From Diphasiastrum complanatum (Eukaryota > Streptophyta > Lycopodiopsida > Lycopodiales > Lycopodiaceae), in assembly GCA_029204225.1 (NCBI GenBank), contig CM055114.1, forward strand, positions 13,762,144-13,826,143: 64,000 bases of DNA, in the 5' to 3' direction. The notes below the pieces were generated by a model. That model was given only the letters and a program-made list of their open reading frames with translations. It had not been told where the DNA came from and made no database searches. A program made the position numbers and the translations under genes. Shown here one piece after another: positions 13,744 to 25,290 of the stretch (its first letter is position 1; each line of letters begins with the position of its first letter).

Positions 13744-14362
13744 TGAAAGATTCAACTAGTTTCATCATATTTTGCTATATTTCCATATTTGGCATATTGA
13801 GGCCAAAACTTGTTTTAGACTTGGAGATTGACTTTTCAAGTTCATTAGTCTAAATGTCATTTGAATAAACACTTTTTGAAAGTGTGGGAAAGTTAAAATG
13901 TGAGTTTGAGTAGATTCAAATTTGAATAGTTGGGTACATTGAATCTAGACCCAAAAATAGTAGGGCTAGCATTTTGGTGGGAAAGCCAAGTGGCCAGATA
14001 GGGTTTGGACCTTCTATAAAAGAATGTAACTCGTGGATAGAGCAATCTTCTTTCTTCTCTATCTCATTTCATGCTTATACATGGTCCTCTTGGGTTCTAC
14101 TATCCATTGGTGCACTATCTTGGTGATTGCTTGTAATTCTATGTGTAGAATGATCATTTATTGCTATTTTTGGATCCACACGTGTGAATGACAGCAACAG
14201 TATTTTATCATTTCATTCAAGTTTGATCAAGTTCTATTAGTGTTTGCACCTCATTTTGTGTGTAGATGCTGATTTTTTACATTGGTGAGATTGGTAGTGT
14301 ATTTCTCTTTCTAACCAAAGATCATTTAAGTGGATTGGATCTTAAGGATCTGAAATCCTGCA
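13744..14362 (+). repeat. 3' LTR of Copia C1
   Basis: About 619 bp, TGAAAGATTCAACTAG to TCCTGCA, preceded by a polypurine tract. It matches the 5' LTR of C2 (27049-27676) along its length, including CCAAAAATAGTAGGG and TTTTTGGATCCACACGTGTG. A TATA-like CTATAAAAG lies near 14015. Confidence 0.85.
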
Positions 14363-14936
14363 CAATTACCTTGCATCCAACAATAAAAAAAACCTCCATC
14401 CTCCACTTTCCCTTTTGAGCTCACCACATTTGATTTTGCAAGGAGTAAGCAAAGAGGAAGAGCAAGAAGAACAAGCAAGGTGCAAGAGGAGCAAGAGAAA
14501 CAAGCAAAGTGCAAGAGGAGGAAGCAAAGAGCAATAGAAAGAGAAGCAAGAGCAAGAGGAGCATTCAAATGTGGGGAGAATAAGGAGAGTGAGGAGGATA
14601 AAGAGGGTGAGGAAGGGTCGACAAACAAGGGAGAGGACAAAGGCGGCAAGTACGTCCCTTGATACCATCACCCACTCCTCTTCCCTCTTTGAAAATGCCG
14701 CAACAATGGTCTTCAATGAAATTTGCAAGAATCGGTCTGACCCTCGATATATACCTCACATTAGCTTCAATATTTCGAGGGCTGTTCCGAGGCCCTGACT
14801 AAATTAGATTCAATATTCTGTGGTCTGTTCCAAGATGTATTCCGAGGACTTCACTAAATGCTAGAATCAACTCAAAATTGTTGCATTCTAGAATCACACA
14901 ATTATCAAAGATTGTCGGCTGTTATATTTCCAAGCT
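14363..14936. other. Purine/pyrimidine-asymmetric stretch, no clear gene
   Basis: From 14440 to 14650 the plus strand is strongly purine-rich with loose repeats of GCAAGAGGAG. Open frames here on both strands are by-products of that bias. A primer-binding-like TGATACCATC (14659-14668, minus) could mark an old minus-strand Copia leader. The remainder up to 14936 shows nothing recognisable. Confidence 0.4.
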
Positions 14937-15183
14937 TGTCAGAAAGAGATGTTTTGAAGATAGGTTGAACTCGAAAAGAAACGAATGAAAATTATCTGAG
15001 TGTCTAAAAAGAAAACTTTTTGTGCATGGCGGAATAAACTATCTTCTTCTTTCACAAAGCATGACTATGCCTAGCAATTTTGAGCAAAACAATATTGATA
15101 GGAATCACGTTCGATTTTATGATAACTAACTTTGAAATCATCAGTACTACAGTGATTACATAGCCAAACAATTAAGCATTGAT
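14937..15183 (-). repeat. LTR A fragment (3' LTR of A2)
   Basis: TGTCAGAAAGAG start followed by GAACTCGAAAAGAAACGAATG, the reverse of LTR A at 1-342. It breaks off at about 15183 (ATTAAGCATTGA), short of the LTR's far end. The RNase H end of A2 lies only about 55 bp beyond. Confidence 0.75.
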
Positions 15184-15238
15184 TGGTTGATAAAGTGATG
15201 GTACTTTGATCATCACAAAATAATGTCGTCGAAGCATA

Positions 15239-17836
15239 TTAATTCAGACCGATATCTGAGAGTAAATTCCTCAACCAAATTGCTTCCTCTGTAGCTTGAG
15301 AGGCTGCAATATACTCTGATTCTATGGAAGATAGAGCTATCGTAGATTGCTTGCAATTGTTCCACGAAATTAGACCATTGTTGAGGAGGAATGTAAATCC
15401 GGAAGTAGATTTACGAGTGTCTACATCTCCTGCCCAACTTGCATCTGTATAACCACTGAAAAAATTGAGTTTGTCGTTGCCGACTGCTCCATAACAAATG
15501 CAAAAGTCCATAGTAGCTCGAAGATATCTGATGACTCTGATAATAGCCTTCCAATGTGTTACACCGGGATTAGTCATAAACTGACTGAGAGAGCTGACTG
15601 CAAAAGCTATGTCTGGCCTGGTACAGATCATGGTGTACATAAGAGATCTATAATAGAATGGTAAGGATACTCACACATCTGCTGCTTCTCATGAATTGTT
15701 TGTAGACACTGGCCCTTTGACAATTTGAAACCTAGTTCTATTGGTGAGAGAGCTAACTTGCAATTGATTAGAATATATCTGACTAAAATGTTGTAGATAT
15801 ACCTCTGTTGTGTAATCTAGACCAACTTCTATTTTCTGTTTTTGTGGATCTGTATTCCAAGACAGAAATGAGCTTCGCCCAGATTGGTCATGTCGAATTT
15901 AAAAGATAACATTGTCTTGGCCTCTTTTATCAGATCGGTACTATTGCTAAAAAGAAATGTATAATCCACGTATAAAGTGATAATGATAAAAGACTGTTGC
16001 ATTGCTTTGAAGTAAACATTTGAATCTGGAGAGCTAGGTGTGTAGCCATGATCAATAAGGAAAGTATTGATCTTTTGAAACCATGCTCAAGCAGATTGCT
16101 TCAAACCATAGAGTGCCTTATGGAGTTTACACATGATTGTGTTTACCCTTGATAATTATGTAAATGTCTTCCTCGATAACTCCATTGAGATATGATGTCT
16201 GTACATCCATTTGATGTATTTCTAAATCTGTTGCTGCGGCAAATGATAGTAAAAGTCAAATAGAAGAATGCTTGACTACTAGACTGAAGGTCTCAGTGTA
16301 ATCGACGTTGTATACCTGAGAAAATCCTCTAGCAACAAGTTGTGTCTTTTTCCTGTTGATGCTTCCATCTGCATTGTACTTGACTTTGAAAATCCATTTG
16401 CAATCAGCTACATTTCTGCTAGCAGGTAATTCGACAATCGTCCATGTCTGGTTCTTGATAAGAGATAAATATTCTTTATCCATAGCTTCTTTCCAGAGAT
16501 CTGAATCAGGCTGACTGAGTGCCTTTGAACAGACGTCGGTTCCTGAACAAGGTAGTAGGCTGCAGACTCGTTGATATATCGGTTAGGTGGTTTGCTAGTT
16601 TTTGAAATCTTCTGGGTAATAGAGGAAGTTGATCGTTTTGATCATATTGTAGCTGGTGTAGGTTGCTATTGAAACAACTTCAGCCCAGAAGGACTTCGGA
16701 AGTGTCACATGTGATAACATGCACTTTGCCGATTCGACTAAGATTCTGTTCTTCCTCTCAACAAGACCATTTGACTAAGATGAGTAGGAGGTGATGTATT
16801 GTTGCTCAATGTTGTTATCAAGGCAATACTCCTTGAATCATTGGAGATGTATTCTCCCCCATTATCTGACCTCAGTGCTTTGATTCATTTGCCAGTTTGA
16901 TTCTCAGCATGCATTTTGAATTGTCTGAATTTGATGAAAGCCTTTGATTTCTGTTTAATAAAATAAACAACTGTTCTTCTGGAGAATTCGTCAATAAAGG
17001 TAATAAAATAGTTTGCATCTAACAATGAAGGAGTTTGCATAGGTCCACATATATCTATATGAAAAATGTCTAACAGACCTTTTGCTACATGCATATGGTT
17101 TGATCTAAAAGGAATCCTAGCCTGCTTTCCAAAGATGCAACTATACAGACGTAGAGATCGACCTTTTCAGAAGAATAGTCGAGATCAAGAACCATGGATT
17201 GTTTGGACATATTCAAAATAGATATATGATTCAAGTGTCCTAAGCGATGATGTCATAGTAATGCTTTATTGACTAGAACAGAGGTTTTCAAGGCTTGACT
17301 AGACTCAAAATAATAGTGTTCCAATCTATTAAGTTTGCCTCTTGCCGAGTGCAAGGATCTTATCACTTCTATCAATAATTCTGCATTGATCAGATTCGAA
17401 TTCTATCTTATGATCTAGATCTGTAATTCTACTTACTGATAACAGATTTGTAGAGAGTTTAGGAATATATAAGACCTTTGATAGTAATTTGAATTGATTA
17501 TGTTGGAATCACAATCTTACAGTACCTTCACCTTCAATAGTGTGAGTACTATTGTCACTAAGATGAATAAATTTCTTTGTGCTGTAAGGCATGTAGGAGT
17601 TGAAGATCTCATGTTGATTGGTCACATGTTGAGTTGCTCCAGAATCAAGAAACCATGAACCATCGAAAAATGCGCTTTGATCTTTGACCATGAATGCGCC
17701 TTCATCCACTTCGCCCTGGGGAGATGATGAGACTGTTTTTGCTTGTTGATCAGGTTGCTTGGCTACGTTCTTCGCTTGGAGAATTCGGCAATCCTTGATC
17801 TCATGGCTATTGTGCTTGCAATACCTGCTGATACCA
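15239..17836 (-). pseudogene. Copia A2 pol relic (protease to RNase H), gag deleted
   Basis: From right to left on the minus strand: zinc-knuckle tail CKHNSHEIKDCRILQAKN; protease with intact DSG (GSWFLDSGATQHVTNQHEIF) at about 17660; integrase with HIDICGPMQTPSLLDANYFI and TFIDEFSRR (17094-16885); RT opening MDKEYLSLIKNQTWTIVELP, NVADCKWIFKVKYNADGS and ARGFSQVYNVDYTETFS (16483-16256); a broken RT middle; and RNase H at 15640-15239 (CTRPDIAFAVSSLSQFM, SGYTDASWAGDVDTRKSTSG, SSIESEYIAASQATEEAIWL). Frameshifts and stops separate the blocks. The protease region runs almost directly into the primer binding site and LTR at 17826-17837, so gag has been lost by deletion. Confidence 0.85.
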
Positions 17837-18365
17837 TGTCGGAAACAGGTGTTGTGAAGATAGGTCAAATTTGAAAAGAAACAAATGAAAATAATTTGAG
17901 TGTTTAAAAAGAAAACTTTTCGTGCATGGCGGAATAAAGTATCTTATTCTTTCACAATGCATGACTACGCCTATCAATTTTGAACAAAACAATAGTGATA
18001 GGAATCACGTTTGATCTTATAGTAACTAACATTGAAATCATCAGTACTATAGTGATTACGTAGTCAAACAATTAAGCATTGAGTTATCAGACAAATAATT
18101 AGTCGCAAATAATTACAAAAACACATACATTTTGAGACAAAGCTGAAGACAATAGAAGATAGTATTGATTTACTATGAAAATGAAACAGAAGTAAATGAG
18201 TACAATAAGTTGTGGATCAAAGCCGCATACTCAATGCTATCTCTGAGCGGCTGAAAATGAAAGGCTGAATTAAGCGCAATGTTGATAAGCAGTAGTGCAA
18301 TAGCAATCTCTAAAACAACTCTAAGAAGTGAAATAGAATGCTCAAGAGTGTTTCAAGCTCGCAGG

Positions 18366-18455
<90 letters not shown>

Positions 18456-18500
18456 AACTATTCAAATGCTTCTTCTGATCTTGTTGATCTGAATTTTTTT
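17837..18500 (-). repeat. LTR A (5' LTR of A2), far end unresolved
   Basis: Starts TGTCGGAAACAGG next to a primer binding site read on the minus strand (TGGTATCAGCAGG, plus 17824-17836). It matches LTR A copies at both window ends. It contains a (GA)n tract at 18369-18453. The LTR probably extends past 18500, but I could not place its outer end. Confidence 0.7.
18369..18453. repeat. (GA)n microsatellite within LTR A
   Basis: About 85 bp of uninterrupted GA inside or at the outer part of the A2 LTR. The open frame across it (RERERE) is meaningless. Confidence 0.97.
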
Positions 18501-18889
18501 TTAAAAACTGTATGAATATAAACAACTATTATACAAAGCAATTAGGTCGTCAATTGCGATTGCCAGTTGGCTAGTATCCGCTGGCATCCATCTGGTTCCT
18601 TGTTATTGATTGCTGATAAGCGGTGAAATTGGCCGTAAACATTTTGTCTGCATAAATGAACCAAATTGTCACTTCTACAGAAATGAACTAAAACAACCAC
18701 AAGCGACATTGTCGCAAAAAGGCGATAGTGTCGGGATTTTGTGAAAAACTCGACAATGCCTTAAAAACCGATGTAGGGTTGTCTCACACATTGCTAGAGT
18801 CATTTCCTTAACATTTGAGACACTTTGGAAAAAGCGAAACATGCGACTCTAAAGTAGTGATTTTGCAAAATAGTAATTTTCCATGGGAT

Positions 18890-19134
18890 CCATTCAATAC
18901 TAAAGTGATTACCTAGCCAAACAATAGTGCATTGAATTATCAGACAAATAATTTGAAACACTAGAAAAATAATTAATCGCGAATCACAAGACAAATAATT
19001 AGTCGTGAAGAACTACAAAAATGCATACATTTTGAGACAAAGCTGAACGCAATAAAAGATAGTATTGATTTAGTATGAAAACAAAATAGAAGTAAATGAG
19101 TACAATAAGTTGTGGATCAAAGTCGCGTACTCTG
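18890..19134 (-). repeat. LTR A fragment bordering the left duplication arm
   Basis: Repeats 18050-18230: TAGCCAAACAATAGTGCATTG, ACAAATAATTAGTCG, ACATTTTGAGACAAAGCTGAA. It stops near 19134, where sequence shared with the right duplication arm begins. Confidence 0.7.
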
Positions 19135-20313
19135 TCAAGCATGTTCATCATCTTTCGTGTATTAGATATCACATTCTTGCATAACCTAAAAATGAATGAC
19201 AATGTGTGTTTTTTAAAAAAGAAACTTGTTAATAAGCTATTAAATAAATATGTTAAATTTTGAAATTAACCTAGGCCCTATTCACTGTGTTTTGGAAACA
19301 CAAACAATTAGAGATCACATCATATGTTTGTCTCGAGAAAAAATATATTACACGTATGGTTGAAAATTTCAAATATGAAGGATTGGTTCTAATGACACTT
19401 GTGGATATGATTGTGAGGATGAGACCAATGAGATGTACCCCGGTTTGAATAAAGAGAGGGAACTAATTATGAAGGGGAAGCCTTACAAAACCCTATTGGA
19501 TCTTCAATGTACACTATGGTCTACCTAGCATTGGGATGGTAGTGAGAAAATTGAGCCAATATGCAATTGAGTAGAGGTAGAAACGTGTCTAAAGGGAGCA
19601 ACTAGAATTGTTCTCCCGTTTAAGGCTACACATGGTTCTTTTGGCCTTGTTCACACATAGTTGTCTCAATATCTTTCTTGAACTTAATCTTGAATTATCT
19701 CTTTTTGATTATATATATGATGGCAACAAATTGATGAGGATCATTCCTTTTGTTGCTTATTTTGTTCTACTTTGTGACATGTGCTTTTGACTTTTGGATT
19801 CAACATCAAGTGAGATTAAGTGAGAGTTGATTCCTTGAGACCTGTTGTAACAAAGGAGGAATATTTTGAATAGACTCATAGTTCCATTGAGTCAATGGGG
19901 GGAGAGCATTTAGGTAGCATTGGTGACATGGATCCAGCTCTACTTAGATATTGAGAACATTGTAGTCAGTTTAGTTGATTCCTTACCTTTACATGCATGA
20001 GTTGGAAATGCTAAATGACTGAAGATGGGCTCCTTTTCCCGGAACTAATGTCAGTTTAGTATTAATGGTATATAATCTTAGTGTCCAATAAATGCAAGTC
20101 GTAGATCTATACTAAGTAGTCCGTACACAACCACAGCCGGTCAGAGCAGACATGTCATTTCTTCTTACATCTGACAACATGACGACTTAGTCTGCACGCC
20201 GTGCATATCAGCTGTTTGCCCACTGCATTTGATATATCATCCATTTGATGTCTCAACTTTGTTCTCTCTGGTAAGCTTTATGTTGAATTTAATGTAGCAC
20301 TCATTTAGTTAGT

Positions 20314-20318
<5 letters not shown>

Positions 20319-20392
<74 letters not shown>
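20319..20392. repeat. (CT)n microsatellite in left arm
   Basis: About 74 bp of CT, at the position equivalent to (GA)n 61016-61107 in the inverted right arm. The tract therefore predates the duplication, and the lengths have since diverged. Confidence 0.97.
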
Positions 20393-20395
<3 letters not shown>

Positions 20396-21372
20396 GCTAT
20401 CTCGTATGCCTAATCTTTTCTGTCACTGGTTTGGTCTATGTGTTTGTGGATTCCTGGTGGGTAAACACCTAAATTCTTAACATTTACTATCATTTCTTGC
20501 AGCTACATACAACTGAGAATCACGTAGCTTAACTTCATCTGCGCTAGAACGATGCATCTATAGGCTTGATTGTCTCGCACAATTTGCACGCAGGATGATT
20601 CAATGCTGCACGTCGATTTTTTGCAATTGAGCTATTCTCACAGGATTGTGGAGTGATTAATGAAAATATACAGCTACAAGAAATATGGTTTATAGCATAC
20701 AAAGTGCAAGATCTCATGTCGACATTAGTGTAGTGTAGTCTATATAACTACCGAATGTGTGGATAATGTTTAGAGAGTCTCAATTGTTTTGATAAAATGC
20801 TCTAAACTTATATAGCCTATGAGTGTGCGACGTGAATCAAACAGCTTGTCTCGATGCTTTTGAAATTTGCATCAATAAGTTATGAACTTATGATGCATCT
20901 TTCATGTATGAGGTAGAGTTGAGAGGGTGGGGCCGTGAGGAGTGAATTGGCGGCTGTACTATATGCTGGGTATGACCAACTGACTTGTTTTTGGAAATTG
21001 ATGCTCAAATTTTAAAATACAAATATGTCAACTTTTCTCCTTGGTTGGAACTTTGTACGATACTTTAGCCAGGAGCTTATCATTTGCAGCAGTTTCAAAC
21101 ATTGCAGCATTGTGTATGAAGAATATTAAAAAACACAAAATTCACATAGACTTAAGCGATCAATTATAACTAAAGCTTCATAGTTAATATTTTCATCCTT
21201 GAAAATACAGAGGAATATTGCTGCTATAAACAAGCTAGGTATGATATGTTGCAACTTCATCATGTTGCTGTATACAACTGGATTAGCTTATATACGAGTA
21301 AGCATTTCATCCAGAGGATGGTAGTAAAGGCTCTGAACTTCTGATATAAGCTACTCTTGGGACAAGAAGTTA

Positions 21373-22168
21373 CTAGCAACGACTTCCGCCGTGTTTCTTC
21401 TCCTTGAAGTGCTCTACTGTCACCGATTTAGATTCAGAACAATCATCTTTCTTGCCAAACCAACCGCCGTGCTTTTTCTCGGCATGCACCTTCTCAATTC
21501 GTATAGCTTCGCAATTTTCATTCTTGTGACCTGGCAAACGGTGCTTCACTTTATCTTTTATGCCTTCCTCCTTGTAACGATGGTATTCCTTCTTGTCGCG
21601 GAACTCTTCTTCGTCACTGCTGCTACCCGCCTGTGCAACACAGAAATACTGTTACTTAACAAACCTCTCTATACTTCCGTGGAAGACTTCATAACTTTTA
21701 TGGCAGTGAATAAGTATATAGCTTTGTATTATGTTCATAGCTAAAACTGTACTCTCATATTAGTAAAACAAGCCACTGGAATACTATTCACAACTCAAAT
21801 CTAATCGGAGATCAGCAGAATGATTTTCTAGTTTAAACATGGTCTTACTGATGTAATCAATATAGACGTACATAGCAAAGTTAAAGCTCAAACTAGAATT
21901 TTTTTGGAATAAGGCAAACAGTGCGTACTGATCTACCACTTCTCCTAAGCACTCCATGGCGCTTCTCCTCCCAAACTTCTTCGTTAACCTTTTCTTCTCC
22001 CCATGGTTTAGAGTTGTTCTTAAATCCAGCTACGGTTTCATTGCGATCGCACCCATCTTCAATAGCACAACACTTGGAGCTCTCATAATGAGCCGAAGAA
22101 TGCTCATTTTGTCCGTGGCCTAATCCGAAGAAACCGCGCTCCTGTTGCTTGCATACTTCTTGAGCCAT
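21373..22168 (-). CDS. Dehydrin (LEA group 2, FSK-type), left copy
   Basis: Two exons: 22168-21929 (80 codons) and 21630-21373 (85 codons plus stop), joined in phase 0 across a GT (GTACGC) to AG (TTGCACAG) intron of 298 bp. The predicted protein is 165 aa. The ATG at 22168 is the first in the leader and lies 88 bp downstream of a TATA box. Visible parts: F-segment-like QERGFFGLGH (residues 9-18), S-segment LRRSGRSAGSSSDEEE (74-89) split by the intron, one K-segment KEEGIKDKVKHRLPGH (100-115), and KHGGWFGKK (133-141). The protein is hydrophilic and Lys/Glu/His-rich with several Cys. Dehydrins are disordered proteins that protect membranes and enzymes during drought and cold. Splicing in the S-segment is usual for this family. 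It differs from the right copy at 13 of 165 residues, including K-segment R111 (L in the right copy). No stop or frameshift seen; expression is untested. Confidence 0.85.
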
Positions 22169-22255
22169 CACTTAAAACGCTATGAATTCCTGAGAACTAG
22201 TAATTAGACTTCAGTAGTACTATGGCTGTGGACTAATACGAGCACAAGCTTGAGT

Positions 22256-22261
22256 TATATA
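22256..22261 (-). promoter_or_regulatory. TATA box of left dehydrin gene
   Basis: TATATA in the context CCTATATAACTCAAGC on the minus strand, 88 bp upstream of the ATG. The same context is conserved in the right copy. Confidence 0.65.
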
Positions 22262-22400
22262 GGAAATGGCTGGCAGTCGTGAGAACTTCTTAATCATATT
22301 AGACGGGAATCGCATAAAGTAAATCTTAGGGAGTCCCTAAGTGGCCACGGGTGCGAATCGCCACTGTATAGTGCACTATGACAGTGAAAAAGATGGGTGG

Positions 22401-22405
22401 ACGTG
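22401..22405 (+). promoter_or_regulatory. ACGTG (ABRE-like) element upstream of left dehydrin
   Basis: GGACGTGTCCTGCAAGGACG on the plus strand contains the ACGTG core bound by bZIP factors in ABA-responsive promoters. It lies about 230 bp upstream of the ATG and is kept in the right copy. A second ACGT (GGACGTACGT) lies next to it. Role inferred from motif and position only. Confidence 0.45.
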
Positions 22406-22875
22406 TCCTGCAAGGACGTACGTTCTGTTTTGCATAGTATTTCTCAAACTTCATTAACTTCATGCATTATAGTGCCTCTGACATGCAATGATCAGATTGT
22501 GCATGAGCATTGAGAGGCATGACTGTGTCGCAACTGAAGATCAAACTGCAACGTGGATTGCAAGGAATATGAATGGAGCATAAACTTCTGCACAAAGGAT
22601 TTGAAAGGTAGCATTGCATTCGTATCTGCTAATGGCGTTTTAGAGTTCTTTAGCCATTATCTTTGATAGCATAGATCCTTGATAGGACGTATGAATAGTG
22701 ACACAATGATTCTTAATTGAGGATGATCAGACACTCCTTCACAGGAAAAAGAAGAATAGTATCTTGTGATACCATTCTTTACAGTAAAAGATTCTCTCGA
22801 GTGATGTATGTTTATATATGCAAAGAGGATCCAATGAAGGAAAAGGTGTGATATTGGAGAGAATATCACACATTT

Positions 22876-22926
22876 GAGGTGCACTCTCTAATGAGGCATT
22901 GCAGCTCTCATTAGAGAGTGCACCTC
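22876..22926. repeat. Perfect 20-bp inverted repeat (hairpin), left arm
   Basis: Arms 22876-22895 and 22907-22926 are exact reverse complements (GAGGTGCACTCTCTAATGAG) with an 11-nt loop. It lies about 70 bp inside the outer edge of the duplication arm. The right-arm equivalent is 58094-58144 with two mismatches. Confidence 0.85.
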
Positions 22927-23024
22927 AGAGGCGCCTTCAATGCCTCTGTTGCACACGTCTAACACTATCCAAGGGGAGAGATATATTTTTTCACCCTTAA
23001 CTCCATCCATCACCCTTGGATGGA

Positions 23025-23890
23025 GTGTGGGGCCAGCACTGCCTTCTGCCCATAAAGATCTTGATGCCTTTGAGTAGGCCATCATGCATCTGCTTGCTTC
23101 CATGAGAGTCCTATTCTTCCTCTCAGCACACCATTTTGTTGCGGTGTGTATGCTATAATCTTCCCATGAAAGATGCCACAGTTGCTACAGAAATCAGTAA
23201 AACGGTTGGAGATATATTCTCCGCCTCTATCTGTTCATAGCTGCTTGACTTTCTTTTCTATCCACTTCTCAGCCCAATTTACATATTCTGTAATTTGTTA
23301 CGGATGAAGTAGACGACAACAAACTTACTGAAATCATCAATGAAGGTGATATAGTATCTCGATCCTCCCACAGAGACCACATCAAAGGGTCCAGAGATGT
23401 CCGAATGTATCACCTCCAAGAGTTCTATTTCCTTGAAGGAGTCCTTTGTAAAGGGCGTCGTGATATCTTCTCTTTGTTGCATGCATCTTTGATGCTAACA
23501 CTGGTGAATGTGTCATGTTGGCTAGCTTTATACAAGGCCAATGTGTTCATATGAAATAGTCTCCTATGCCATAGAACATCCATAGGCTCATGGATTTGAT
23601 GAGCTTGCTTTGTAGGTAGGCGTACCTTTAGATGATACATGTTGCCTTTTCGTCTGCCTTGCGTGATGAGGGTACTGGTGCTGGCATCAACCACGTTGCA
23701 TGCTTCATCAATGAATGTCAAACGCATGCCTACATCTGCTATCCTTACAACAGATAGTAGATCATTCTGTAATGTAGGCACGCACAAGACGTCGTCTAGC
23801 CTTCTGTCTCTAGCGTTGGTGTTCAGCCATAGCACTACAGTTCCACTCACTTCGTGTCACGATCCTGAGGTTTCTCAATTAATTCAGCCA
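23025..23890 (-). pseudogene. Copia fragment: protease tail, GAG_pre-integrase, integrase N-half
   Basis: The minus strand reads RDRRLDDVLCVPTLQNDLLS (protease tail), then KGNMYHLKVRLPTKQAHQIH and LWHRRLFHMNTLALYKASQ (GAG_pre-integrase), then IHSDISGPFDVVSVGGSRYY and TFIDDFSKFVVVYFIRNKLQ (integrase, first catalytic Asp). After a frameshifted stretch comes MEASRCMMAYSKASRSLWAE near 23100. The zinc-binding segment is degraded to CNKEKISRRPLQRTP. It ends close to the dehydrin duplication arm and begins next to Gypsy sequence, so both ends are truncated. Confidence 0.8.
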
Positions 23891-23945
23891 AGAAAATCAT
23901 CGGCGATGGAAGTACATTGGTCTCTCCAAAAATAGAATAAATCAT

Positions 23946-25290
23946 TCATAGCCCAAAATCCAATGGCTCAACATAGCCCTGCATCCGAAGCTCTAAGTTG
24001 GAGACTTTGACATCCCAAATCTGAGTATCCGACCCTGAGGCAAGACGGACCACGTAACAGTGATCACTGGGCATGGTGGGCACTTGGAGCTTCTGCACAA
24101 GTCGGGCATTCAAAAAATTGTGAATACTACTTGAATCAAATAGCACATTCACGTCTTTCCCTAAAATATTGCTTCTCACACGAAACAATTCATTAGGCTC
24201 GAAAAAAAGGGCACCAAAGTTACAAGTACAATCACATTTATTCAACAAATTGACTTCCAATTTACCTGCCTGTAAATCCACAGTCATGAAACTTGACGAC
24301 TTTTTTTTTTTCGTTCGGGGCACTATTTGGCAAGGTGCCCGGGTTTATTGCAGAAGAAACACAGATTTTGTTTAAGTGTCGTCAACCATGCTTTGTCTTT
24401 GACCACCAGTTTTTTCTTATTCTTCTTCTTCAACTTTGGGTGTTGGTACGCTTCTGCTTCCAGCTCGTCAAAAAACTGCTTTTTATGCTTGTTAGATTTT
24501 TCTTGCTTGGGTTTCAGGGCCATTTGGCCGTGCACACTTTTTCGTGATGAAACAACTATACTATCATAGGCTTTTGCCACATGGATAGCATCCTCTAGTG
24601 AGTTAAGGATATTTCATCTACATTCATTTTGATAGTCAGTTGGCAGTCTGGCAATAAATTGCCACTGTGCTAACTTACGATCAAACAGCGGCACCTTGGT
24701 CAACGAGTCCAAGAACTCTTGGACATAACCGTCCAGTTCTCGGCTGCCCATTTTGCAGTTGATAAACCGAATATACAGCTCGGAATCATCTACCATGACA
24801 AAACCTTTCTGGGATTCTGTTAGATATCCAACCCAAGTCACCGGTTTCGTGAAAAGTTCCCTCCACCAAGAAGAGGCTTTACCTTCCAGAAACAATAGAA
24901 CCGATGATATTCGTTTATCTTCTGGGACGTTGTGCAAGCTAAAATAGCTTGTCCAACGGTTTATCCAGTCTTCAAAAACTTTCGAACATTTAAACTTTTA
25001 ATCGCCGAAAAATATTTCCGGTTGGTAGCCTGAGTTGTTAGAGTTAATAGCTTGTAGTTGATTAAATAGATTTTCATTTATTTATGCTATTTATTGCTCT
25101 GATGAAGTTCTAAAACTGCCTTGCCTAAAGTTTGCAATAGTTTTTCTGAGTCTAGGGTGTCATCACTACCGGGTGAGGCTGGCTGAATTTCCGTATTTCC
25201 CCCATCACTTCCTGGTGATGCCGGGTGAATCTCAGTAGCAACCCCCTCCAAAATTTCATCAATATCCATGTGCTTGCCAACTGAACACAT
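23946..25290 (-). pseudogene. Ty3/Gypsy gag-protease relic
   Basis: N-terminal acidic repeats (IHPASPGSD, IQPASPGSDD; 25290-25087). Then, with frame breaks, a retrotransposon gag domain (ISSVLLFLEGKASSWWRELF, 24937-24614), a linker rich in Lys (24580-24323) ending in the zinc knuckle CFFCNKPGHLAKC-like motif, and a pepsin-type protease (24323-23946): NILGKDVNVLFDSSSIHNFL. In Gypsy elements the last motif is normally DSGATHNFI; here Gly is replaced by Ser. RT, RNase H and integrase are absent. A T/A run near 24300 breaks the frame between the knuckle and the protease. Confidence 0.8.

Larger units (their letters stand above)
19135..22996 (-). repeat. Left arm of inverted segmental duplication
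   Basis: About 3.86 kb that reappears reverse-complemented at 58024-62356. Shared order: CAAGCATGTTCATCATC edge, R1 sequence, a (CT)n tract, the noncoding block with ATATACGAGTAAGCATTTCATCC, the whole dehydrin gene with its upstream region, the ATGCAATGATCAGATTGTGC block, a hairpin, and GGGGAGAGATATATTTTTTC at the outer edge. It lacks the 350-bp insertion and the 77-bp tandem duplication found in the right arm. Confidence 0.9.

Noticed and set aside
14326-14798. Overlapping open frames on both strands
   Set aside because: They come from strong purine/pyrimidine strand bias; several frames are open at once and none has a domain.
21391-21744. 117-codon plus-strand frame (and 59337-59663 minus) with hydrophobic, membrane-like sequence
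   Set aside because: It is the antisense of dehydrin exon 2 in both arms. The sense strand gives F-, S- and K-segments and correct splice sites.
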